A stretch of DNA of 64,000 nt from Pirellulales bacterium (GTDB lineage Bacteria > Planctomycetota > Planctomycetia > Pirellulales > JACPPG01): the NCBI GenBank assembly GCA_035546535.1, contig DASZWQ010000050.1:124001-188000 (forward strand), in the 5' to 3' direction. The notes under the pieces were generated by a model. It had not been told where the DNA came from. It did not search any database and saw only the letters and a program-made list of their open reading frames with translations. Shown here piece by piece: positions 8,495 to 17,214 of the stretch. A program made the translations under genes and the position numbers. Each line of letters starts with the position of its first letter. Position 1 is the first letter of the stretch.

Positions 8495-10501
8495 CTACGC
8501 CCCGGCGGCGTCGAGATAAGGATCCTGGCCCAAGTGCTCGTGCATCTTGCGCCGTTCCTTTTCGTAGTACATGAGCACGCGGCGATCGCGAAAGTGCCTG
8601 CGCTCGATGCGCCGCTGGGCCTTGGGGAACAGCGACGCGTAGCTGTCCAGGCCCGTCGCCTGTTTCTCACCGAGTTCTTTCAACTGCTTCGAGCGTTTGG
8701 GGCCCAGGCCGGCGAGCAGAATATCGTCGTCCAGCCCCAGGTACTGCCGCCAGGTGCCGGGATCACCTTGCCGTCCGCAGCGGCCCAGCAATTGGCGGTC
8801 GATGCGGGCCGAATCGTGCATTTCGGTGCAGATGACGTGCAGGCCGCCAAGCTCCGCGACGCCGGGACCGAGCTTGATGTCCGTGCCGCGGCCAGCCATG
8901 TTCGTCGATACGGTCACTTTGCCAAGTTCGCCCGCGTGGGAAATTATCTCGGCCTCTTCGGCGATCTTGTTGGCGTTCAAGATGGCGTGCGGAATGCCGA
9001 CAACCTTGAGCATCTGCGACAAGATCTCGGATTTATCGATCGAGCGCGTGCCGATCAGGATCGGCCTTCCCGTGGCGTGTACCTGCATGACTTCTTCGAC
9101 GATCGCCTGCCATTTGGCGTCGGCGGTGCCGAACGTGGCGACGGGCAGCTTCTCGCGGATGGCTGGCCGATTCGTGGGAATCGGCACCACGCGCAGCTTG
9201 TAGATCCGGCTCAGCTCGCGCGCGGAGCTGCTGCCGGTGCCCGTCATGCCGGCCATGCGCGGATAACGGAGAAAGAAGTCTTGCACCGTGATGCGGGCCG
9301 CCTGGCCCGTGGCCACGGTAACTTCGACTTTCTCCTTCGCTTCGACGGCCTGGTGAATGCCGGCGCGCCATTTGCGCCCTTCGGCCAGTCGTCCCGTGAA
9401 TTCGTCGACAATAACGATTTCGCCTTTGTGCACGACGTAATGGCGGTCGCGCGTGTAGACGCGGTCGACCTTGATGGCCCGCTCGATGAATTCGTACATC
9501 GTGAACAGGCCGACCGAGTCGAGCGCGGCTGGCTTGGGGATGGTGCGAACGAGTTGCCGGCCGGCCGCGTTCAATTCCACGGATTGCTTGTCGTGATCGA
9601 ACTCGTAGTGCTCATCTTCCTTGAATTGTGCGACGGCGTCGGCGCTCCAGCGATGGCACTCGGCGGCGATCAATTCTTCTTCGGTCGGCAGGGCGCTAAT
9701 AATCAGCGGGGTGCGTGCCTCGTCGATCAGGATGCTGTCCGCCTCGTCGACCAGCACGAAATGCGACGCCCGCTGCACCGGCTCGTCACCGCCGGCGGCA
9801 TAATGCCCCAGCATGCCGCCGACCACGTCGGTCATGCCCTCGGCCACGCGGCGCAGAAGCAATCGATCGCGCAAAAAGTCGAAACCAAACTCCTTGCTCG
9901 TGCCGTACGTGACGTCGCAGGCATAGGCCTCGCGTCGGGCCGGAGTTTGCATCGGCGTTTCGATGACCCCCACCGAAATGCCCAGTGCCTGGTACAAGGG
10001 GCGCATCCAGTCGGCGTCGCGGCGAGCCAGGTAATCGTTGACCGTAGCCAGGTGGGCCCCCTTGCCGGCCAATGACTCGAGGTACATGCACAGCGTAGCC
10101 GTCAGCGTTTTGCCCTCGCCCGTCTGCATTTCCGCGATCGAGCGATTGTGCATGGCGATGCCGCCCAGCAACTGCACGTCGAAGTGCCGCATGTTGAGCG
10201 TCCTCCGGCCAGCCTCGCGAACCAGGGCAAAAGCCTCGGGGAGCAAATGCCCAAGAGGCTCGCGGCTACGTGCCCGATACTTGAGCGACAGGCTCCGCTT
10301 GCGCAGTTCCCCGTCGGAGAGCTCCATCAACTCGGGTTCCATGGCCCCGATGACCGGAATGAGCTTAGACCACTGCGCGAGGCGCATGCGGTTTGTGCCG
10401 CCCAGCGTAGCCAGGAATCGCGCCGACAGACTGGTGGGGAGAGAGGTCAAGAGCCTGGGTTCCGACGTGCGTAAAACGTGCGGCGGCCCAGACGGCCGCA
10501 C
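8495..10501 (-). CDS. secA: SecA-like preprotein translocase ATPase, short form
   Basis: 668 residues from a GTG start at 10501; an internal Met at residue 39 is an alternative, but the intervening residues look like a conserved SecA N-terminus. Nucleotide-binding motifs are intact: EMQTGEGKT (Walker A), VDEADSILIDEARTPLIIS, SSRELSRIY in the intermediate region and TNMAGRGTDIKLGPG near the C-terminal half. Typical SecA proteins have about 800-900 residues. This one ends shortly after the KAQRRIERRHFRDRR segment that begins the helical scaffold, so it lacks most of that scaffold, the helical wing and the zinc-binding tail. It may be an accessory SecA paralogue (SecA2-like) with a full-length copy elsewhere. 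A weak -10 (TATGAT, minus strand, 10523-10528) lies just upstream. Confidence 0.87.
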   Translation of the reverse strand: MRPSGPPHVLRTSEPRLLTSLPTSLSARFLATLGGTNRMRLAQWSKLIPVIGAMEPELMELSDGELRKRSLSLKYRARSREPLGHLLPEAFALVREAGRRTLNMRHFDVQLLGGIAMHNRSIAEMQTGEGKTLTATLCMYLESLAGKGAHLATVNDYLARRDADWMRPLYQALGISVGVIETPMQTPARREAYACDVTYGTSKEFGFDFLRDRLLLRRVAEGMTDVVGGMLGHYAAGGDEPVQRASHFVLVDEADSILIDEARTPLIISALPTEEELIAAECHRWSADAVAQFKEDEHYEFDHDKQSVELNAAGRQLVRTIPKPAALDSVGLFTMYEFIERAIKVDRVYTRDRHYVVHKGEIVIVDEFTGRLAEGRKWRAGIHQAVEAKEKVEVTVATGQAARITVQDFFLRYPRMAGMTGTGSSSARELSRIYKLRVVPIPTNRPAIREKLPVATFGTADAKWQAIVEEVMQVHATGRPILIGTRSIDKSEILSQMLKVVGIPHAILNANKIAEEAEIISHAGELGKVTVSTNMAGRGTDIKLGPGVAELGGLHVICTEMHDSARIDRQLLGRCGRQGDPGTWRQYLGLDDDILLAGLGPKRSKQLKELGEKQATGLDSYASLFPKAQRRIERRHFRDRRVLMYYEKERRKMHEHLGQDPYLDAAGA

Positions 10502-10605
10502 AGCATCAATTGAATCACCCTCATCATACCTTATGCGTCAGACGGGGCGATGGTTCGGCTTATGCCGGCCTTCAGGGCGCGGGCACAATGGCCAGCCACG
10601 GACTT

Positions 10606-11694
10606 TCAATCGGTCAAACGATCGGCCGCGCTCACCTGATACAGTGGCGCGTAGGAGCCTTGGTTTGGACTGGCGCCGGCGACTTTTCCTTTGACCGATA
10701 CGAAATCGCCGGCCCGGAAACCGGCGAGCGCCGGAGAGGGCGCCAAAACAACGCTGCCGCCGTACTTGTCCGTTGGTCCGCTCACGGGCACATAGCGCAG
10801 TTTCCACTGCTTGGTCGCATCGGAATACTCAAGCTGTCCTTGTAGCCAGGCGTAGTTGGAATCGTAGCCATAGGTCGCGCCTCGATCGGTCGGCCCTTTG
10901 CCCGCGACGACGGCCGTCGACGATGCCTGCCGCACCGTTCGATTCGAGGGCCCCACCGCGGCGTACGCGCCTTGAATGACGCGCGGCGGCGCGCCCTGCG
11001 GCATGTTGTAAGACGCCGGCTCGATCGCGCGTGTGTCCTGCGCGTCTTGCAAGGGGCTGGCCATGGGGGTCTTCGATAGTTTGTCGCCCGGGTCGAGCCC
11101 TTGTTCGCCGGGCGCGATTCCTGCGTCGCTGGGAATATCGTTGGCGGCAGCGCCGAGGACGCCGGCGCGCGTCGTCTCGCCCAGAGGACGCAATTCGCGC
11201 TGCATCGTTTCGCGGCTGTACATCGACGTCGTCGGTGGTCCGTTGACCGAGCTGGTGGGAGCCCAACCTCCGCCGGGCGGCGAGTAAGGAGGCGAGCCGG
11301 CGGGCGGTGGCGCCGAAGTCGGCATCGCGCCTGGCGTTTGATAGGTCGGCGTCGCGGGTGCCCCATAAGGCCCCGTGGGCGGAGCCGCGGCCGGTGGTGG
11401 CGGCGAACCGGGGAATGTCGACGAAGCGGGCGGCGCCGCGCCAGGGGGCGGCGTCACGGGCGTGAGTTGCCCACCGCCGTAACTAAAACTTCCGCCCGGC
11501 GGCGCGTAGCCTGGCGGAGGCGGCGCCGATGTGGCGACAGGCGCTCCATAGGCTCCGGTAGGAATGGGACCGACGTCCCCTGTTGCCGGCGGTGGAATGC
11601 GCGTGCGCACGAACGGATCCATGGCCTGCGGGCGCGATTGGCAGCCGATCGCAACCAGCGCAAGCGCCGGCAACAACCCGCGCAAGCCACGCAT
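10606..11694 (-). CDS. Pro/Gly-rich lipoprotein
   Basis: 362 residues. The start at 11694 is chosen because a strong GGAAAGGAG site lies seven bases upstream, although the frame extends further. The N-terminus MRGLRGLLPALALVAIGCQS has a lipobox (AIGC), so lipid attachment at Cys is expected. Residues of about 30-170 are dominated by Pro, Gly, Ala and Tyr/Ser low complexity, typical of a disordered periplasmic spacer. The last 90 residues form a beta-rich module beginning near YAWLQGQLEYSD and containing GDFVSVKGKVAG, which suggests a small OB-like or SH3-like fold. No enzyme motif is visible. It lies downstream of the next minus-strand gene and upstream of the SecA-like gene. Confidence 0.75.
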   Translation of the reverse strand: MRGLRGLLPALALVAIGCQSRPQAMDPFVRTRIPPPATGDVGPIPTGAYGAPVATSAPPPPGYAPPGGSFSYGGGQLTPVTPPPGAAPPASSTFPGSPPPPAAAPPTGPYGAPATPTYQTPGAMPTSAPPPAGSPPYSPPGGGWAPTSSVNGPPTTSMYSRETMQRELRPLGETTRAGVLGAAANDIPSDAGIAPGEQGLDPGDKLSKTPMASPLQDAQDTRAIEPASYNMPQGAPPRVIQGAYAAVGPSNRTVRQASSTAVVAGKGPTDRGATYGYDSNYAWLQGQLEYSDATKQWKLRYVPVSGPTDKYGGSVVLAPSPALAGFRAGDFVSVKGKVAGASPNQGSYAPLYQVSAADRLTD

Positions 11695-11891
11695 GGGTAG
11701 ACTCCTTTCCACCATGGCAAACTCACCGAACGGCTGTCATGACGCCGCAAGCGCGGCAACAAGTGTCTGCTGCGCGGGCGGCCAGAAATCCAACGACCCC
11801 AGAAGCAGGCGAAGAAGTGCAAATGCGGCCGGAGCCGTGAGAAAGGGGAGCGCTACGGGACCGGCCGGGCAGGTAGATTAGCGATTTCCGG

Positions 11892-12365
11892 CTACTTGTC
11901 TATATCGATTTGGCCTGTGCTAGCGGCGGCAACTTCCTGCGTGGTCACCGTCTGGGGCGCGGGGCGGCCGTCCGAGAGCCGGGAGGGTCTGTCGTCCTCA
12001 GGAAGCACGAACGGATTCTTGATGATCGGCCCCCAGGCGGTGTTGTTCGTAGCCGGAGCCGATCTGGCTTGCCGGCGCGGCGGCACATAAGGAGTCGACG
12101 GCATGCGAATCCGTTCCGGAGTCGGCATGAAGCCGGGATAAGCAAACGGGCTGAAGCCGTAAGGGCGCGGCGTCACGTGGCTGTAATAGACCGGAGGAAA
12201 GAGTGAGAAATACGGCGGTGGGTCGAGCGTATACGCCCCGTTGGCCCAACCCCAGCCACCCCAGCCGAACCCGCCACCAAAACCCCACTGGGCCTTGGCC
12301 GTCGAACCGCAGCTGACAAGCAGAACGCCAACAACCAATGCGGGGAGCAGGCGACGCAGACTCAT
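11892..12365 (-). CDS. Secreted Gly/Tyr/Pro-rich protein
   Basis: 157 residues with GAGGAA about eight bases before the ATG. Signal peptide MSLRRLLPALVVGVLLVSCG; the VSCG could also serve as a lipobox. The mature part begins with a Gly/Trp-rich block (GFGGGFGWGGWGW) and continues Pro/Tyr-rich. The region at 63726-64000 encodes a compositionally similar protein. Such short secreted proteins are common in planctomycete genomes, and I know of no function. It is oriented with the lipoprotein gene about 200 bases downstream. Confidence 0.7.
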   Translation of the reverse strand: MSLRRLLPALVVGVLLVSCGSTAKAQWGFGGGFGWGGWGWANGAYTLDPPPYFSLFPPVYYSHVTPRPYGFSPFAYPGFMPTPERIRMPSTPYVPPRRQARSAPATNNTAWGPIIKNPFVLPEDDRPSRLSDGRPAPQTVTTQEVAAASTGQIDIDK

Positions 12366-12624
12366 GTTTGATTCCTCGCAGAAAAAGCACTCGGTGCGCA
12401 GCCGCGCAGGACGCGCCCTACAATCTCCACGCTAACTGGGGTGTTTGCCGGATACAAGCATTCGCGGCAGTGCGTCTCCCCGGCGGGCGGTCCCGTTGGG
12501 CCCGAGCAGGTCCGATTATAACGCCCAATTTCCCGGCGGACGGCGGATATCGACAGGCTCGCCGAGCGGGCATACTTTGGGAACGTTCGAATTCCCCAAC
12601 GCCCCTTCGACGAGTCCCTGAGCG

Positions 12625-14523
12625 ATGCGCCACGAACTCTGGAAGCGAATTGCCGATATCCGGCTCCGCCGCGGTGCAGGCGTCATCGGCAGACGTATCG
12701 AAAGACCGGCCGCGATCCTCGGCGCGATCTTGCTGACGATAACCCCTGCCGCTTTAGCCGCCGAGGAGCCAGGTGATATTCGCCAGTTGAAGCTGCGCGA
12801 CTGGCAGCCACGATCAATGCTGGTCACGACCAGCCACGAGCCGCCGAAGCCCCGATTTCCAGCAATCGACGTACACAATCATTTGGGCGCCGGCAAGGAA
12901 CATCTCTCGCCGGAACGTGTCGCGAACTATCTCACCGAAATGAACGAAGCCGGCGTCCGCACGGTCGTCAACCTCGACGGCGGTTGGGGCGAACGGCTGG
13001 AAGAAACGCTTGCGGCGCTCGATCGCGCGCACCCGGATCGGTTTCTCACCTTCGCGCAGATTGATTTCAGCGGCATCGACGAACCCGGCTGGAGCGACCG
13101 GGAAACGGATCGTTTGGAGGAGAGCTTCCGCCGCGGCGCAAAGGGCCTGAAGATCCACAAATCGCTCGGGCTTGGTGTTCGTTATAAGGACGGACGCCTG
13201 ATGCCCGTCGACGATCCGAAACTCGACAAGCTGTGGGCGACCTGCGGTAAGCATCATCGACCCGTGATGATCCATACGGCGGACCCGGCGGCTTTCTTCA
13301 CGCCGCTTGACCGGTTCAACGAGCGCTGGCACGAGTTGAACGAGCACCCGCAGTGGCTGTTCTAGGGCGAGAAGTTTCCGCAGCGCGAGGAATTACTCGC
13401 GCAGTTCCTGCGCGTCGTCGGTCGGCATTCAGAAACCACCTTCATCGGGGCTCATTTCGGCAACAACGCCGAGGACCTGGCGGCGGTGGGCCGCGCGCTC
13501 GACGAGCACCCGAACCTGTACGTCGACATCGACGCGCGCATCTCGGAACTCGGCCGGGCCCCCTACTCGGCGCGACGGTTCTTCATCAAGTACCAGGACC
13601 GGATCATGTTCGGCACCGACACGACGCCGCGGCGCGACGCCTTTCGGATTTATTACCGGTTCCTGGAAACGGACGACGAGTACTTCGACTGCGCGGCCAG
13701 CCATCATTTGCAGGGCTTTTGGCGGATCTATGGGCTGTTTCTGCCGGACGAAGTGCTGGCCAAGATCTACACCAAGAACGCTGAACGCGTGCTCTTGGCG
13801 CAAGTAGAATCGTCGAACGCGGCCGCGGCTGAAGCAACCACCCAAAACAAACCTGATGCGGAACAAAAGCCGATGCCCGAGATGCACGTGCCGCGGACAG
13901 TGGATTTCCAGGTCACCGGCGACGGCAGCGATAAAGCGTGGGAAAAGGCCACCTGGACACCCCTCGTGCGGCGCGGCAAAACCGGCGCGGATTACACGAC
14001 CCGGGTCAAGGTCCTCTATTCCGAGAAGGGCTTGTACGTCCTCATGGACGCCACCGACAAGCTGCTGACCGCGACCATGAAAGAGGACTTCCTCGACCTG
14101 TGGAACGAAGACTGCTTCGAGTTCTTCGTGTGGCCTGACGAGCGGCAGACGATCTACTTCGAGTACGAGATTTCACCGCTCGGCTTCGAGTTGCCGATCC
14201 TGATCCCGAACGTCGACAATCGTTTCCTCGGCTGGCGTCCCTGGCATTACGAAGGAGAGCGCAAGATCCAAAAAGCCACGTCGATCACCGGCGGGCCGAA
14301 GGAGTCGGGCGCGCAAGTGACCGGCTGGCGGGCCGAGATCTTTACGCCGTTTGAGCTCTTGAAGCCGCTGGCCAATGTGCCGCCTCGCCCGGGCAGCCGG
14401 TGGCGGGCGAACTTCTATCGCATGGATTACGATCAAAAGCGCGAAACAAGCTGGGACTGGGCCCGCGTCGGGCTCAGCTTCCACGAGTTTCGCAAATTCG
14501 GCACGCTAGTCTTTGACGAGTAA
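12625..14523 (+). pseudogene. Secreted amidohydrolase-CBM9 fusion interrupted by in-frame TAG
   Basis: One reading frame runs from the ATG at 12625 to 14523 with a single TAG at 13363-13365. Part 1 (246 residues) has an N-terminal hydrophobic segment and the first half of an amidohydrolase_2 TIM barrel: DVHNHLG (HxH metal site), KGLKIHK and MIHTADP. Part 2 continues the same barrel with FIGAHFGNN and FGTDTTP, which carry the remaining metal ligands, then a CBM9-like carbohydrate-binding domain (about 13870-14520). The stop falls where related proteins usually continue without a gap, between WLF and GEKFP. Neither half alone holds the full metal site, so the gene is broken, is read through, or contains a sequencing error. 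Confidence 0.8.
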
Positions 14524-14561
14524 TACGATTCGATCCGCAGCGAAGCTTTTGCGACCGATCG

Positions 14562-15638
14562 CTACTTCTTCATAATCGCTGCTTCGTCAAATACGGCGTG
14601 ATTGATCACGCTGCGGGCTTGCGATGTGTAAACCAGGTGAATCTTGCCGTCTTTCCCTTGGATCACGTACGGATAACCGAACGAGTCCTTGCCGGTGGCG
14701 ATGTTGCGGCGGTACGGATACGTCTTGTCGACGTCGGTCGAGATGGCCACCGTCAAGGGCGTGCGGTCGTCCATGCTGTCGTTGAAGACCAGCAGCAGAT
14801 GTCCGTTGCGCAGCCGAAGAAAATCGACGGCGGCGTTGGGATTTGGGAATTGCGAGTCCTGCCCTTCGCTCCACGTGTGGCCGCCGTCGTGCGATTCGCT
14901 GCGCACGACGTAGCCATCCTTGATCGGCTCATAGCTGCCACCGCGACGGCAATACGCGATCAAGCGTTTGTCGTCGATCTGGGCCACGGCCGGCTGAATG
15001 TTGCCCATCCGTGAATGGATGCGGTTCGTCTCGCTCCACTTTTTGGTTTTCGGATCGAAGCGAAGAAACAGCGACGTGCTGTCGGCGCCGACCTTCTCCT
15101 GGTCGAAGCCGGTTTCGTGGTAGATGGGCAGCAAGTAATCGCCATCGGCCAACACGATCGGCCGGCCGCGGACCATCATTCCCTCTTCCAGGGCGACCAT
15201 GAACGAGTCGCTCCAGGTGTTCGCCCCGTCGTGCGATACCTTCCCCTTGATGCGAGACGTGCTCCACGTATCGCCGAAGCGGCACACATAGAAGAGCCAC
15301 ACCAACCCATCGGGCGCCTGCCAGATGACGGCGTTACCGTCGGAGTGAAACGGCGTATCGGCGATAATCTGCGGCGCCGACCATTTGGTCTCACCCGCCT
15401 TGCGCCGCATGCCGTAGCAGGCAGTCTGCTCGGCGTATTCCCCGTCGCCGCCGTAATAGGCGATGTACAAATCACCGTTCGCCAGCTCCTCGATCGAGGC
15501 GGGATGCTTGTACTTGCCAGGAAATTCGGGGCCGATCACGCGCTCGATGACTACGTCGTCGTCGGCCGCCCACGATGGGGCGGAAATCATAGACAAACCG
15601 ATGATGATCGCCACGGTGAAGCGCCAAAGAATTGTCAT
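14562..15638 (-). CDS. Secreted BNR-repeat sialidase-like protein
   Basis: 358 residues from the ATG at 15638, which gives a clean signal peptide ending APSWAADDD; the frame is open for 17 more codons upstream. The fold is a six-bladed sialidase-like propeller with Asp-box motifs, seen as SHDGANTWSD and SHDGGHTWSE, and blade-like segments such as SLFLRFDPKTKKWSE. Members act as exo-sialidases or on other sugars, and many planctomycete proteins of this class have unknown substrates, so sialic acid is not assured. It converges on the interrupted amidohydrolase gene, 38 bases away. Both are secreted and possibly part of polysaccharide use. Confidence 0.8.
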   Translation of the reverse strand: MTILWRFTVAIIIGLSMISAPSWAADDDVVIERVIGPEFPGKYKHPASIEELANGDLYIAYYGGDGEYAEQTACYGMRRKAGETKWSAPQIIADTPFHSDGNAVIWQAPDGLVWLFYVCRFGDTWSTSRIKGKVSHDGANTWSDSFMVALEEGMMVRGRPIVLADGDYLLPIYHETGFDQEKVGADSTSLFLRFDPKTKKWSETNRIHSRMGNIQPAVAQIDDKRLIAYCRRGGSYEPIKDGYVVRSESHDGGHTWSEGQDSQFPNPNAAVDFLRLRNGHLLLVFNDSMDDRTPLTVAISTDVDKTYPYRRNIATGKDSFGYPYVIQGKDGKIHLVYTSQARSVINHAVFDEAAIMKK

Positions 15639-15912
15639 GGGAAGGCTTTCGGAATGAGTTCGGGGGCGGGAATCGGGCGAGGGGCTCAAGAACGCTCCGC
15701 TCGCGGCAATGCTCCACGATTGTAATCCGCGTACGGGCCCACCGGCAGGCCCGTCGCCGCTGGCGGCTTTTCCCGCGCGCCCGGCGGTTAATCGTCTACA
15801 AACGCGCGAACCACGGCTGACCTTTCTGATTCACGAATCACTGGATACCTTAAGGCAACAAGCCCCCACTCGCCGGCTTGAACGGCGAACATTCTCGCAG
15901 CCCCCAGTCCCC

Positions 15913-17064
15913 ATGACCGACTTATTGCGACAAGAGATTGCCACCGCGGCCGATATCGTCGTGGTCAAGGTCGGCACGCGTGTTCTCACGACTTCCGAGG
16001 GCACACTGAACGAGGAGCGGATCGCGGCCCTGGCTGAGGAGATTCATCAACTGCTCGCCGGCGGCCGCAAGGTGGCCGTCGTCAGCTCGGGAGCCGTCGG
16101 GGCGGGCATGGGGCGCATCGGCATGCGCGAGCGCCCTCGCGATCTGGCGCAGCTGCAAGCCGTGGCCGCGATGGGCCAGAGCTACCTGGTGCAGGTTTAC
16201 GATCGATCGCTGCGCGCCCACGGGCGGCATGCGGCGCAGATCCTGCTCACGGCCAGCGACCTGGACGAGCGCACGCGGTACTTGAACGTGCGGAATACGA
16301 TCTTCACCCTTTTCGAGCTGGGCGCAGTGCCGATCATCAACGAGAACGACACGGTCAGCGTCGAGGAGTTGCAAACCACCTTCGGCGATAATGATCGGCT
16401 GGCGGCGATGGTCACTAACCTGATTCGCGCGCCACTCTTGGTGCTGCTCTCGGATGTTGACGGACTTTATGACGGCGATCCTCGCGAACCCGGCTCGAAA
16501 TTGATCTCGACCGTGACCCGGCTCGACGATTCCGTGCTGGCCCTGGTGCGCGACGTCAAGACGGGGCTGAGCAAGGGAGGCATGGCCAGCAAGCTGGCCG
16601 CCGCCCGTATCGCCACGGTCGCGGGCGAAAACGTCGTGATCGCCAACGGGCGCACGCCCGGCAACCTGGCGCGCATCCTGGCCGGCGAGGAAGTCGGCAC
16701 GCTGGTCGTCTCGCAAGGAAGCGTCATCACGTCACGCAAGCGCTGGATCGGCTTTACTGCCCAGCCGCGCGGGCACCTGGTCTTGGACGACGGCGCCCGT
16801 CGCGCGGTCGAGAAGCAAGGGCGCAGTCTGCTGGCGATCGGCGTCGTGGAAGCAGTCGGGAATTTCAAAAAAGGGGACGTGGTCTCGCTACGCGATCGGG
16901 CGGGCGCAGAATTCGCTCGCGGGCTGATCAATTACGCGGCGGACGAAGTCACGCGGATCAAAGGGCTCAAGACCGACGCCATCGCCGCGGCCCTGGGGCA
17001 TTGCCCTTATGAGGAGGTCGTACACCGCGATAATATGGCGGTGACGACTTCGGCGGCGCCCTAG
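15913..17064 (+). CDS. proB: Glutamate 5-kinase
   Basis: 383 residues from ATG 15913; upstream open frame is not conserved-looking. It phosphorylates L-glutamate to gamma-glutamyl phosphate, the first step of proline synthesis, in the cytoplasm. The amino-acid kinase domain fills about residues 12-265 (VVKVGTRVL, SSGAVGAGM, INENDTVS, DVDGLYDGDP, and KGGMASKLAAA). A PUA domain (about 285-370, beginning RKRWIGFTAQPRGH) is typical for bacterial ProB. Length matches the usual 370-380 residues. proA is not adjacent. Confidence 0.93.
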   Translation: MTDLLRQEIATAADIVVVKVGTRVLTTSEGTLNEERIAALAEEIHQLLAGGRKVAVVSSGAVGAGMGRIGMRERPRDLAQLQAVAAMGQSYLVQVYDRSLRAHGRHAAQILLTASDLDERTRYLNVRNTIFTLFELGAVPIINENDTVSVEELQTTFGDNDRLAAMVTNLIRAPLLVLLSDVDGLYDGDPREPGSKLISTVTRLDDSVLALVRDVKTGLSKGGMASKLAAARIATVAGENVVIANGRTPGNLARILAGEEVGTLVVSQGSVITSRKRWIGFTAQPRGHLVLDDGARRAVEKQGRSLLAIGVVEAVGNFKKGDVVSLRDRAGAEFARGLINYAADEVTRIKGLKTDAIAAALGHCPYEEVVHRDNMAVTTSAAP

Positions 17065-17214
17065 TTTCGCGGCATTCCCAGCCTGCGGGGCGGCCATTTG
17101 CGGTATCCGCCGAGGGCGATTTGCGTCATACTAGATGGTTCCGCCGAGCCCTTTTCAAAAGGTTTGACGGCCCGCCCCATTTTCACACTAGTTTTGCACC
17201 CTTCGCCGCTGTCG

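Noticed and set aside
8435-10075. Long plus-strand open frame opposite the SecA-like gene
   Set aside because: It is antisense to a clearly conserved ATPase and has Arg/His/Gln-rich composition typical of shadow frames in GC-rich DNA.
12338-12736. 132-codon plus-strand frame upstream of the amidohydrolase
   Set aside because: Starts inside the antisense of the secreted gene at 11892 and has Arg/Ser-rich noise composition.
13363-13365. TAG as a pyrrolysine or other recoding site
   Set aside because: No pylT/pylS or special context is seen and the family is not known to use it; a mutation or error is simpler, though unproven.
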